A DNA stretch of 64,000 bases, from positions 806,001-870,000 of the forward strand of contig NZ_JBHSMA010000001.1 in NCBI RefSeq assembly GCF_042655385.1. The letters run 5' to 3'. Of this stretch, positions 43,811-51,744 are shown piece after piece. The position numbers were made by a program, and so were the translations under genes. Origin of the DNA: Larkinella bovis. Its GTDB lineage: Bacteria; Bacteroidota; Bacteroidia; Cytophagales; Spirosomataceae. The first letter of the stretch is position 1, and each line of letters opens with the position of its first letter. The notes under the pieces are model-generated. The model worked only from the letters and a program-made list of their open reading frames with translations, made no database searches and was not told the origin of the DNA.

Positions 43811-46639
43811 ATGGGAATCCCACCTCAAACCGGCTCCCTGGCTCACCTGCGCACCCGATCGGCGGGCGGGCGAATAACGGTATGGATGGCGCTGTTGATA
43901 AGCGTCATTGGGCCGACGGTTTTCGTGTCGGCCCAATGCCCTCCGGCAGCGGTTATTCCGTTTCGGTACGATAGCTTAATGCGGCTCCCGAACGAGCAGC
44001 AGGCAACCGGTTTCTGGCAGCTCCTGCGGCTCTGCGACCGCTGCGGCCAAAACCGGGATTCGTCCTACGCCAAAATCTGGCACCGCCTGGGCGCTCTGTC
44101 CTATTTTCAAAAAGACTTTTCCAGGGCGTTGCACTACACGGAAAAAGCCATTGCCATCAACGCCCGGCAACAACCGGCCAGCAGTCCCTCCTTCCTGGCG
44201 AAAAGTTATTTCAATCTGGCAAAAATATACCTGGACCTCCAGGACGAACGACGGGCTCGGCAGGTCTTTCAGCAGTTTGTCGACTTCGGCAGCCAGTTTC
44301 CGGAACGCTACGAGCAGGTGGCGATGGCCTACTGGCATCTGGCCAATCTGTTTTTCAAGGAATCCGACTACCAGAAAGCGATTCGTCAGGCCGACCTGGG
44401 AATCGCCTTTGCCGAACGGATCAATCACACCAACCTGCTGGCCGCCAACCTGACGGAGAAAGCGAACAGTTTGAAAGAACTTGGCGACTACGAACGGGCG
44501 CTATCCCTGGTCAATCAACTCATTCGTTTGTTTGGAAAGACGCCGGAACCGTCGATTGAGCTGGCCAATGCGTATTCCTCCCGGGCGAGTGTGCTGCTGC
44601 GTTTACACCGGTTTTCGGAAGCACGCAACACCTACGACCGGGCCTACCTGGTGCATACCCAGATCGGGAATCCGCCGGGGCAGGCAGAAGTGATCTCCAA
44701 CATCGGTTTTTTGTACGACAATTTCCTGCATCAGGCCGACCGGGCGCTGGGACAGTACCAGAAAGCCCTGGCCATCAAGACGGATGACCGGTACGGTCAA
44801 ATCCGAATCATCAGCAATATTGGCGAAATCTTCTGGCAAAAACAGGACTTCCCAACGGCCCTGCGCTATTTTCGGCGGGCGCTCGACAGCCTTCGAATCG
44901 ATGCCGGGCAAAAACCGGCTTCGCTCACCCGGACGATCCGGCAAACCCCGTACAAAGAGTATCTCCTGAGTGTGGTTCAAAACCTGGCGGACACCTGGCT
45001 CGATTATGCCAAAAGTCTGGCAAAACAGAATCAGAAACCGCTTCAGGAGGCCCTGAACGCCTACCAGCTGGCCGACCAGACCGTCGATATTATGCGGTTT
45101 GAGCAAACGGGCCTGCAATCCAAGCTCTACTGGCGGGAAAAAACCCATAGCCTGTATGAACACGCCATCGAAACCGCCTATTTATTGAAAGACCACGATG
45201 CGGGCTTTCACTTTTTTGAAAAAAGCCGGGCGGTTTTGCTCAGTGACAAACTCAACGAACTGGGTGCCCGCCAGCAGCTTCCTCCCCGGAAAGCCCGGCA
45301 GGAGCAGGTCATTCGGCAGGCCATCCAGAGCCTGCAACTTATGCTGGCCGATCACAAACCGGGCAGTCGTGCCTACGATTCGACCAACACCCGGTTGCTG
45401 ATGGAGCAGGAAAAACTGGATGCTTTTCTGACGAAAACCGAACAGGAAAACCCTTCGTATTTTCGGTACAAGTACGATACTTCCATTCCGTCGCTGGCCA
45501 CGTTGCACCAATGGCTCAACCGGCGGAGGGCTTCGCTGGTTTCATTTTTTGTCGGCGACCGGGCGCTGTACATTTTTTCGGCCGACGGAACCCGCTCCCA
45601 CCTGCTGCAACGGGCGGTCGAACCCTACCGCGAAACCGTGCAGGCCTTTCTGCCCCTCTGTGCCAGTCATCAGCAAAACCGGCAGTTTGGACGTTTTCTT
45701 ACCCTGAGTCATGCGCTGTATCGGCAACTCATTCAGCCGCTTAACCTTTCCACGGAAAGCGTGATCGTTTCCCCGGATTTGCATTTTATTCCCGTTGAAA
45801 CGCTGAGTCGGTCGGCTACAAAACCGGATTTCCTGATTCATTACCACGCCTTTAGTTACGGCTATTCGGCCACGGTTTTACTAAAAGAAAAGGCCCCTTC
45901 AGCCGCGGGCACGTCCGATTTTCTGGGAATGGCACCGGTCCGATTCAACCCCCGGCTCCGGCAGGCCGTCTTACCGGGTTCCGATCAGGTTTTGTCGGAC
46001 ATTGGAAACCTATTTTCCCAACCGACGCTGTTAACGGAACAGGCCGCTACCCGGCAGGCTTTCCAATCTAAGGCGTATGACTATCAGATTGTTCAGTTGT
46101 TCACCCATGCCGACGCCGATAGCCTGGGCCGCGAACCGCTCCTCTATTTTGCGGATTCCACCCTGCACTTGTCGGAGCTAAACGACGAGTTGTCGTATCA
46201 AACGCAAATGATTGTGCTATCGGCCTGTAAAACGGGGATCGGGGTCAATCAGCAGGGAGAAGGCATTTTAAGCCTGGCGCGGGGCTTTGCGTCCCTCGGC
46301 ATTCCCAGCGTCCTGACGACGCTCTGGAGCGTGGAAGATCAGGCGACGTACCAATTAACCGGGCGTTTCTATCACCACCTGAGTACCGGCCTGCCGAAAG
46401 ACATCGCGCTTCAAAAAGCGAAGCTGGACGGGCTGCATTCCGCTTCCCGCACCGCCCAGCTTCCGTACCGCTGGGCGGGCCTGATTCTGGTGGGCAATCC
46501 GGATCCGCTCCCGGCTTTCCGTTCGAACACGCCCCTTTGGGCGGGTGGTTTAGCACTCTTGCTGGGCGGTTTTCTGGGTTGGTGGCTCCTGCGCCGGAAA
46601 GCGGGCCAGAACCGGATTTATTCAAAAACCCGGACGTAA
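43811..46639 (+). CDS. TPR-CHAT protease-like protein, membrane-anchored
   Basis: A 942-residue protein. A hydrophobic signal or anchor lies near residues 24-42 (VWMALLISVIGPTVFVSAQ). TPR repeats run from about 60 to 420 and a coiled segment from about 470 to 560. The C-terminal CHAT domain (caspase-like) spans about 600-900 with the dyad His766 (VQLFTHADA) and Cys806 (VLSACKTGIG). A final hydrophobic helix (GGLALLLGGFLGWWLL) and basic tail follow. This topology places TPR and CHAT on the periplasmic side. The ATG lies 3 bp after the S8 stop, implying coupling. A start at 43886 is possible. The gene end overlaps the convergent GH16 gene by 22 bp. Confidence 0.92.
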   Translation: MGIPPQTGSLAHLRTRSAGGRITVWMALLISVIGPTVFVSAQCPPAAVIPFRYDSLMRLPNEQQATGFWQLLRLCDRCGQNRDSSYAKIWHRLGALSYFQKDFSRALHYTEKAIAINARQQPASSPSFLAKSYFNLAKIYLDLQDERRARQVFQQFVDFGSQFPERYEQVAMAYWHLANLFFKESDYQKAIRQADLGIAFAERINHTNLLAANLTEKANSLKELGDYERALSLVNQLIRLFGKTPEPSIELANAYSSRASVLLRLHRFSEARNTYDRAYLVHTQIGNPPGQAEVISNIGFLYDNFLHQADRALGQYQKALAIKTDDRYGQIRIISNIGEIFWQKQDFPTALRYFRRALDSLRIDAGQKPASLTRTIRQTPYKEYLLSVVQNLADTWLDYAKSLAKQNQKPLQEALNAYQLADQTVDIMRFEQTGLQSKLYWREKTHSLYEHAIETAYLLKDHDAGFHFFEKSRAVLLSDKLNELGARQQLPPRKARQEQVIRQAIQSLQLMLADHKPGSRAYDSTNTRLLMEQEKLDAFLTKTEQENPSYFRYKYDTSIPSLATLHQWLNRRRASLVSFFVGDRALYIFSADGTRSHLLQRAVEPYRETVQAFLPLCASHQQNRQFGRFLTLSHALYRQLIQPLNLSTESVIVSPDLHFIPVETLSRSATKPDFLIHYHAFSYGYSATVLLKEKAPSAAGTSDFLGMAPVRFNPRLRQAVLPGSDQVLSDIGNLFSQPTLLTEQAATRQAFQSKAYDYQIVQLFTHADADSLGREPLLYFADSTLHLSELNDELSYQTQMIVLSACKTGIGVNQQGEGILSLARGFASLGIPSVLTTLWSVEDQATYQLTGRFYHHLSTGLPKDIALQKAKLDGLHSASRTAQLPYRWAGLILVGNPDPLPAFRSNTPLWAGGLALLLGGFLGWWLLRRKAGQNRIYSKTRT

Positions 46640-47415
46640 TCCACCTCCAGGCGCTGCGGCCAGATGGCGTCATCGATGCCTTTCTGACCGCCCCAGTTCC
46701 CGCCCACGGCCACGTTCAGGATCAGGTAAAAGGGCTGGTCGAGCGGCCACTGTTCGTAGCGGCTGCCGGTTTCCTGCTTCGTAATGGTAAAATATGTTTC
46801 GTTATCGATCAGGAAATCAATCTTTTCGGCGTTCCAGTCGATGGAATAGACGTGAAAACCCTGCGTCGCACCCGGCACTTTTCTGATCCCGGTTTTTTCG
46901 GTATGCTTCGTATGGTTATACGCCTGGGTATGAATGGTCCCGTGAATCTGGTCTTCGTTAAAACCGACATGCTCCATGATGTCGATTTCGCCGTCGAGCG
47001 GCCATTTCAGGGGTGTTTTTGCACTCAGCATCCAGATTGCCGGCCAGGTTCCGCGCCCTTTCGGCAACTTCGCCCGCACGTCGATCCGGCCATATTTCCA
47101 TTCCCCCAACCCTTTGGTAATGAGTTTGGCCGAGGTATAGTCCCGGTTTTCGTGTTTTTCTTTCCGGGCTTCGATGATCAGCAACCCATTTTCCACGCGG
47201 GCATTTTCCCGACGGGGTCCGAGGTAATACTGCAGCTCGTTATTCCCAAAACCGTGTCCGCCCACATCGTATTTCCATTTGGCGGGATCGGGCAAACCGG
47301 TTTTGTCAAATTCGTCGGCCCAAACCAGTTTTCGGTCGGCCGACGGTTTTTCGGGGGCTGCAAACCGGCCCGAGAGCGCCAGGGCCAGGCCGGAAAGGAT
47401 TAGAATGAAGTTCAT
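46618..47415 (-). CDS. Glycoside hydrolase family 16 (laminarinase/beta-glucanase-like)
   Basis: A 265-residue GH16 enzyme with a signal peptide (NFILILSGLALALSG). The catalytic motif is DGEIDIMEHVG near residue 140, with the nucleophile and acid/base glutamates in EIDIME, the insertion form found in laminarinases. Further family segments are LVWADEFDKTGLPDP, GKWKYGRIDVRAKLP-like strand and LNVAVGGNWGG. It probably cleaves beta-1,3- or mixed-linkage glucan outside the cytoplasm. Its last 22 bp overlap the end of the convergent CHAT gene, so no terminator separates the two. Confidence 0.93.
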   Translation of the reverse strand: MNFILILSGLALALSGRFAAPEKPSADRKLVWADEFDKTGLPDPAKWKYDVGGHGFGNNELQYYLGPRRENARVENGLLIIEARKEKHENRDYTSAKLITKGLGEWKYGRIDVRAKLPKGRGTWPAIWMLSAKTPLKWPLDGEIDIMEHVGFNEDQIHGTIHTQAYNHTKHTEKTGIRKVPGATQGFHVYSIDWNAEKIDFLIDNETYFTITKQETGSRYEQWPLDQPFYLILNVAVGGNWGGQKGIDDAIWPQRLEVDYVRVFE

Positions 47416-47428
47416 CTTCGGTAACGGG

Positions 47429-48190
47429 TCATGTGGTGAGACGACGAGTAGTACGGTTTTTCATGTATCGGACGGCGAACCAGAGCGCAACCACCGTAAG
47501 ACATGTCAAGAATGAATACGGCGTTTCTACAAGGTACAGATCGTTATTGGTAAAAGCGTGCAAAAAAGCGATGAAATACAGATTTCGGGTCGCCCGGTAC
47601 ATCAACACCATCACCAGACCCGTAACAAAGGGATTCAGCAAGGAGCCCAAAAGATGATCCCACTGAACCTGGAGCCGAAACAGATACGCCGAGAGGTGCG
47701 TGATCGCAAACAAACCGGTCGTGCCCAGATCCAGTACCCCCAGCTGAACCTTCCGTAAACCGGCCTGTCTTCCGTACTCAACCGGCAGAAAGCGAAAAAC
47801 CAGTTCTTCCAGAAAAGCACCAATGATCGTATTGAGGCCAAAAACCGCCAGAAAACGCAGCAGTTTTTCGGAGGTGGGATACACGACGGGAGCCCCGTTC
47901 AGGATAACCGCAGCCGCCTGGGCAACCACCCAAATGGCCACCGCCACCGAAAACCCCATGGCGAACGATGGGAGCGAAAGGCCTTTGCGAAACGGAAGAT
48001 TTTTTTGATACGGTTTGCAAAGGAAATAGAGCATCACGGCCTGGAGGCCATACACAACGAGTCCCAACCCAATGCCGTACTGCCAGGTTTGCCAGATTCG
48101 CTGGGTCCAGTCTGTCAGAAAAAGCAAATTGACACCATTGGCAAACAGGCTGTTAATCAGCAGAATCCGAAGTAAGTCTTTTAATCGCAT
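47429..48190 (-). CDS. CPBP-family intramembrane metalloprotease
   Basis: A 253-residue polytopic membrane protein with about seven hydrophobic segments. The three CPBP (ABI/Rce1-like) motifs are present: EELVFRF near residue 146, FAITH near 178, and FLHAFTN near 222. These residues form the intramembrane metal-dependent active site in the family. The substrate is unknown; bacterial CPBP proteins often act on bacteriocin-like peptides or anti-sigma/regulatory membrane proteins. It lies 28 bp downstream of the esterase at 48219 and 13 bp upstream of the GH16 gene on the same strand. Confidence 0.86.
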   Translation of the reverse strand: MRLKDLLRILLINSLFANGVNLLFLTDWTQRIWQTWQYGIGLGLVVYGLQAVMLYFLCKPYQKNLPFRKGLSLPSFAMGFSVAVAIWVVAQAAAVILNGAPVVYPTSEKLLRFLAVFGLNTIIGAFLEELVFRFLPVEYGRQAGLRKVQLGVLDLGTTGLFAITHLSAYLFRLQVQWDHLLGSLLNPFVTGLVMVLMYRATRNLYFIAFLHAFTNNDLYLVETPYSFLTCLTVVALWFAVRYMKNRTTRRLTT

Positions 48191-48218
48191 CAGGGTCCCG
48201 GACTAAACGGCGGGCGTT

Positions 48219-49037
48219 TTATTGACGAAACGCCCAGTGTAAAAACTGCGGCATCACCTGGCTCCAGGTTTCCTGATCGTGTCGCCCGCCGGCCACTTCC
48301 ACGTACCGGACGTCTTTTCCCCAGCGAAATCCTTTGCGCTCCAGTTCGGCAATCAGGTCGAGCGTATCGTCGATGGCATCAATAACGCCATCGTGGTCGC
48401 GGTCGTCAGTTTCGTCCAGCGTTCCGGTTTGCAGCCAGAATTGGGTCCGCCCGGGAGCCTCGGTTTTGCGAACCTGGGCGTGCATGATCCGGTCGGCATC
48501 GGAATAGCCGTCGTTCAACCCCCGTTGCCGCCACCAGAACGACCCGGAGAAAACACCCGCTTTCCGGAAATGCGCCGGATGGTTCCAGACCAGATCGAAC
48601 GCCGACAGACCACCGAGCGAAAAACCGGCAAAAACCGCCTGCGACGGATCGTTCGCAACTTTATAGTGTTTGTGCACATAGGGCAGCAATTCGTGAATTA
48701 CAAAATCGGCGTAGGCGCCGGCTTTGGCTCCGCGATGCAGGTAATCGGCCTGGGCCGCCACGCCGTATTCCTGAATCCGATCCCCCGCGTGGATGGCAAC
48801 CAGCACAAACGGCGGAACAGCCTCCCGGGCAAAAACTGCATCCAAAACAGCCGACATCCGGAGTTTTTCCAGATCCTGGCCATCGTTGAGGTATAAAACC
48901 GGAAACCGCTCGCTGGAAACGGCATACTCGCTCGGAAAAAGTAGTTCCAGCCGAACCGTGCGGTTCAGGTAAACCGAGAACAGGCCCGTATCGGTCCGGC
49001 GCAAAACACCGGCATGGGAGGAAGAAGTTACACTCAA
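48219..49037 (-). CDS. Esterase (PF00756-like alpha/beta hydrolase) with an EF-hand-like loop
   Basis: A 272-residue alpha/beta hydrolase of the putative esterase (esterase D/enterochelin esterase) family. The nucleophile elbow is AGFSLGGLSA (Ser near residue 140), the catalytic His is in GGRHDQETW near 257, and the acid lies between. No signal peptide is evident. Residues about 212-223 (DRDHDGVIDAID, DNA 48369-48404) have the DxDxDG spacing of a calcium-binding loop within an acidic insertion. The substrate is unknown. It diverges from another esterase gene at 49203. Confidence 0.86.
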   Translation of the reverse strand: MSVTSSSHAGVLRRTDTGLFSVYLNRTVRLELLFPSEYAVSSERFPVLYLNDGQDLEKLRMSAVLDAVFAREAVPPFVLVAIHAGDRIQEYGVAAQADYLHRGAKAGAYADFVIHELLPYVHKHYKVANDPSQAVFAGFSLGGLSAFDLVWNHPAHFRKAGVFSGSFWWRQRGLNDGYSDADRIMHAQVRKTEAPGRTQFWLQTGTLDETDDRDHDGVIDAIDDTLDLIAELERKGFRWGKDVRYVEVAGGRHDQETWSQVMPQFLHWAFRQ

Positions 49038-49202
49038 AATACGCAGGACTTAATCGTTACAAAACACTCAGCGGTTAATAGAGAAAAAATAATGCCAGAA
49101 TTTTACTGAATGGCGGGCCCAAAATTACGCACAGTTTTCTGGTAAATTCGTAAATATGGTTATCTTTCCTGCCGAATCATCAACAAAAAAACAAACATAA
49201 TT

Positions 49203-49907
49203 TTGCACGAAGAGTACAGAAAATGGTATTCGCACCACCTGGGCCGCGACATCGAAATGCTTGTGTTTGGGGATTGGGGATACCCGGTTTTGCTGTTTCC
49301 GACCACGATGGGGCGGTATTACGAAGCGAAAGACTTCCAGCTGATCGAATCGGTGCGCTGGTTCATCGAAAACCGGAAAATCAAGATCTACTGCATCGAT
49401 AGCATCGACCGCGATAGCTGGTATGCCAAACACCTTCATCCGTCGGTCCGGGTTCAGAATCACAACTGGTACGACCGGATGATCAACGAAGAACTTGTTC
49501 CTTCGATTCAGCGGGAGTGCAGCGTCGATAAGATTGCGGTCGGTGGCTGTAGTTTTGGCGGTTTTCAGGCTCTCAACTTCGCCTTTCGTCACCCGGAACG
49601 CGTTGCGTACCTCTGGTCGATGGGCGCCAAATTTGATATCCGGTCTTTTCTGGACGGGTATTACGACGACAACGTGTATTTCAACAACCCGCCGGATTAC
49701 CTGCCGAACGCGCATAACGACCATTTTTACCAGATGAAAATCGTCCTGGGCACGTCGGAACACGATTTCTGCAAACCGGACAACTACCGGATGTCGGAGA
49801 TTCTCAACCAAAAGGGCATCCACCACTGGCTCGACGTGCGGCCCTGGGGTTCCCACGACTGGCCCGTCTGGCGCGAGATGTTTCCGCATTACCTTTCCAT
49901 GGTGTGA
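49203..49907 (+). CDS. Esterase-family alpha/beta hydrolase at head of amidoligase cluster
   Basis: A 234-residue alpha/beta hydrolase. The nucleophile elbow is VGGCSFGGFQAL (Ser near residue 118), the catalytic His is in WGSHDWPVW near 220, and an acid candidate lies in GTSEHDF near 183. The N-terminus HEEYRKWYSHHLGRDIEMLVFG is the usual one for this esterase group, so the TTG at 49203 is likely the start; a promoter-like TAATTTTG overlaps it at 49198-49205, which is inconsistent unless that match is chance. Cytoplasmic. Its position before ATP-grasp and carboxylate-amine-ligase genes suggests that it trims or activates their product, an inference. Confidence 0.85.
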   Translation: MHEEYRKWYSHHLGRDIEMLVFGDWGYPVLLFPTTMGRYYEAKDFQLIESVRWFIENRKIKIYCIDSIDRDSWYAKHLHPSVRVQNHNWYDRMINEELVPSIQRECSVDKIAVGGCSFGGFQALNFAFRHPERVAYLWSMGAKFDIRSFLDGYYDDNVYFNNPPDYLPNAHNDHFYQMKIVLGTSEHDFCKPDNYRMSEILNQKGIHHWLDVRPWGSHDWPVWREMFPHYLSMV

Positions 49908-50056
49908 CGGTATACGGTTTTCGGTTTTCAGTATGCGGTTTTCACTGAAGGTCGTATGATAGGCTCAAACCTTCAGGATAAACCCTAACCGGAATACCGT
50001 AAACCAGATACCAACTCGTGAAAACCGTATACCGAATACTGAAAACCGTATACCGT
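49907..50056. repeat. Palindromic intergenic repeat, ACGGTATACGGTTTTC family
   Basis: A 39-nt left arm (49907-49945) and a 39-nt right arm (50018-50056) are near inverse complements with a 72-nt spacer. Both are built from shuffled CGGTATACGG and GTTTTCAGTAT units. The left arm begins with the A of the esterase stop codon. A short relative (TATACGGTTCCGG) lies at 18291. Confidence 0.75.
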
Positions 50057-50079
50057 AAACCCCTAACCAACGAACCGCT

Positions 50080-50559
50080 TTGAAATACGGCTACGAGGAT
50101 TTGCATCAGCCCTACGAGGCATCCATTCAACAGCTTCGGGCGTATCTTGACGAATTGCCGGAGCGGTTGCGGTTGTTTTCGGAAGAAGAATTGACCGCCC
50201 GAAACCCGGGTGGCTGGTCGCGCAAGGAAATTCTGGGGCACCTGATCGATTCGGGCCTGAATAACCTCAAGCGGTTTACGGACGCCCAGTTTATGCCGTC
50301 GCCCTACCTGGTGCAGCGCTACAGCCAGAATCAATCCGTCGTGTACAACCGGTATCAGGAGTTACCCATCGATCACTTGGTAAGTTACTGGCAGGTGTTA
50401 AACCGGCAGATCGTTTATGTTACCGAGAATATCCCAAAGGCGGTTTTACAAATGCCGGTTTTGCCGCCGGACGCTGCCGAAACAGTGCCCTTATCGTGGT
50501 TAATTATTGACTATGTGGCCCATATGGCCCATCATTTCAACCAATTTGAGTTTAAATAA
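50080..50559 (+). CDS. DinB/YfiT-like four-helix protein
   Basis: A 159-residue DinB-superfamily protein, which may bind metal. Histidines in typical positions are ILGHLIDSG near residue 49 and AHMAHHFNQF near 147-151; GWSRKEILGHL is a family hallmark. The start is TTG at 50080, immediately after a palindromic repeat. DinB-like proteins include thiol-S-transferases that use low-molecular-weight thiols such as bacillithiol, so the neighbouring GCS2-type ligase could point to a thiol; this is speculative. Cytoplasmic. The next gene starts 55 bp later. Confidence 0.85.
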   Translation: MKYGYEDLHQPYEASIQQLRAYLDELPERLRLFSEEELTARNPGGWSRKEILGHLIDSGLNNLKRFTDAQFMPSPYLVQRYSQNQSVVYNRYQELPIDHLVSYWQVLNRQIVYVTENIPKAVLQMPVLPPDAAETVPLSWLIIDYVAHMAHHFNQFEFK

Positions 50560-50614
50560 TCGAGTAATTTCATCCATCAAACGACCCTACTGGCGGTAAT
50601 CTTTTGTGACTTAT

Positions 50615-51718
50615 ATGAAGAAAATTGGCATTCTTTTCGGACAGGAAAATTCATTTCCCCAGGCTTTTGTCGACCGGGTCAACAGCAAAAAAGAAACCGG
50701 CATCATGGCCGAGTTTGTCACGATCGACAAGGTGGTGCAGGGCGAACCCACCGAATACGCCGTCATTATTGACCGGATTTCCCAGGATGTGCCGTTCTAC
50801 CGCGCCTACCTGAAAAATGCCGCGCTGACCGGTACGGCCGTCATCAACAACCCGTTCTGGTGGAGCGCCGACGAGAAGTTTTTCAACAACTGCCTGGCTA
50901 CCCAGCTGAATGTTCCGGTTCCGAAAACCGTCCTGCTACCGTCCAAAGAACGGCCGGACGATACCAACGAAAACTCCTTTCGCAACCTGAAAATGATGGA
51001 CTGGGAGTATATTTTCCAGTACATCGGTTTTCCGGCCTACATGAAACCGCATTCGGGTGGCGGCTGGAAAAGCGTTTACAAAGTGTATAACCCGGATGAT
51101 CTGTGGGAGAAATTTGGCGAAACCGGCCAGCTGGTGATGATGTTGCAGGAAGAAATCGTTTTCGACGATTATTTCCGCTGCTACTGCATCGGGGGCACCG
51201 ATGTCCGGATCATGCCGTACGAGCCGCGCAATCCGCACCACCTGCGCTATGCCGCCGAACCCAAAACCACCGGTGAGGCTTACCAAAAACTGATGACGAC
51301 GGTAAAAAATTACGTCATTGCCCTCAACCGGGCACTGGGCTACGATTTCAATACCGTGGAATTTGCCGTCCGCGACGGGATTCCCTACGCCATCGACTTC
51401 TGCAACCCGGCTCCCGATGCCGATATTTATTCGGTCGGCCAGGACAATTTTGAATGGGTTGTCGAAGCGGCCGCCAACATGGCCATCGCCCGCGCCAAAG
51501 CCCAAAAACCGGGTGGCGACAACCTGACCTGGGGTTCCTACATCCAAAGCTCGTCGCGCGGCCGGCTTTTTGTTCCGGAAACGACGCCGGACGAACGCGT
51601 TGAAGCACCCGTCGAAACGAAAAAGGCGAAGAAAACCGCAGCCAAAGCGGCCGACAAGCCCAAGAAAAAGGCGGAGGATGACAAGAAAAGCGCCAAAAAA
51701 GACAAAAAAAGCAAGTAA
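50615..51718 (+). CDS. ATP-grasp ligase with Lys-rich C-terminal tail
   Basis: A 367-residue RimK-like ATP-grasp protein. ATP-grasp features are PAYMKPHSGGGWKSVYKV near residue 145, LQEEIVFDDYFRCYCIG near 190, and the metal-binding end VEFAVRDGIPYAIDFCNPAPDAD near 247. It should form an amide or similar bond through an acyl-phosphate. The last ~40 residues (DNA about 51600-51715) are almost wholly Lys, Ala, Asp and Glu, a low-complexity tail not needed for the fold. The ATG at 50615 (MKKIGILFGQ) is preferred to 50606. It is followed after 26 bp by a GCS2 gene and is likely co-transcribed with it. Confidence 0.88.
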   Translation: MKKIGILFGQENSFPQAFVDRVNSKKETGIMAEFVTIDKVVQGEPTEYAVIIDRISQDVPFYRAYLKNAALTGTAVINNPFWWSADEKFFNNCLATQLNVPVPKTVLLPSKERPDDTNENSFRNLKMMDWEYIFQYIGFPAYMKPHSGGGWKSVYKVYNPDDLWEKFGETGQLVMMLQEEIVFDDYFRCYCIGGTDVRIMPYEPRNPHHLRYAAEPKTTGEAYQKLMTTVKNYVIALNRALGYDFNTVEFAVRDGIPYAIDFCNPAPDADIYSVGQDNFEWVVEAAANMAIARAKAQKPGGDNLTWGSYIQSSSRGRLFVPETTPDERVEAPVETKKAKKTAAKAADKPKKKAEDDKKSAKKDKKSK

Positions 51719-51744
51719 TTCGAGCCTTAAAGTTCCTCTGTTTC

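Noticed and set aside
39650..46639. Interpretation of the CHAT cluster as a type III-E CRISPR (gRAMP/Craspase) locus
   Set aside because: No CRISPR array, no gRAMP/Cas7-11 effector and no adaptation genes are present anywhere in the window; only the TPR-CHAT and sigma parts are analogous.
49198..49205. TAATTTTG as promoter of the 49203 esterase
   Set aside because: It overlaps the likely TTG start and the conserved N-terminus begins there, so the match is probably chance unless translation starts further downstream.
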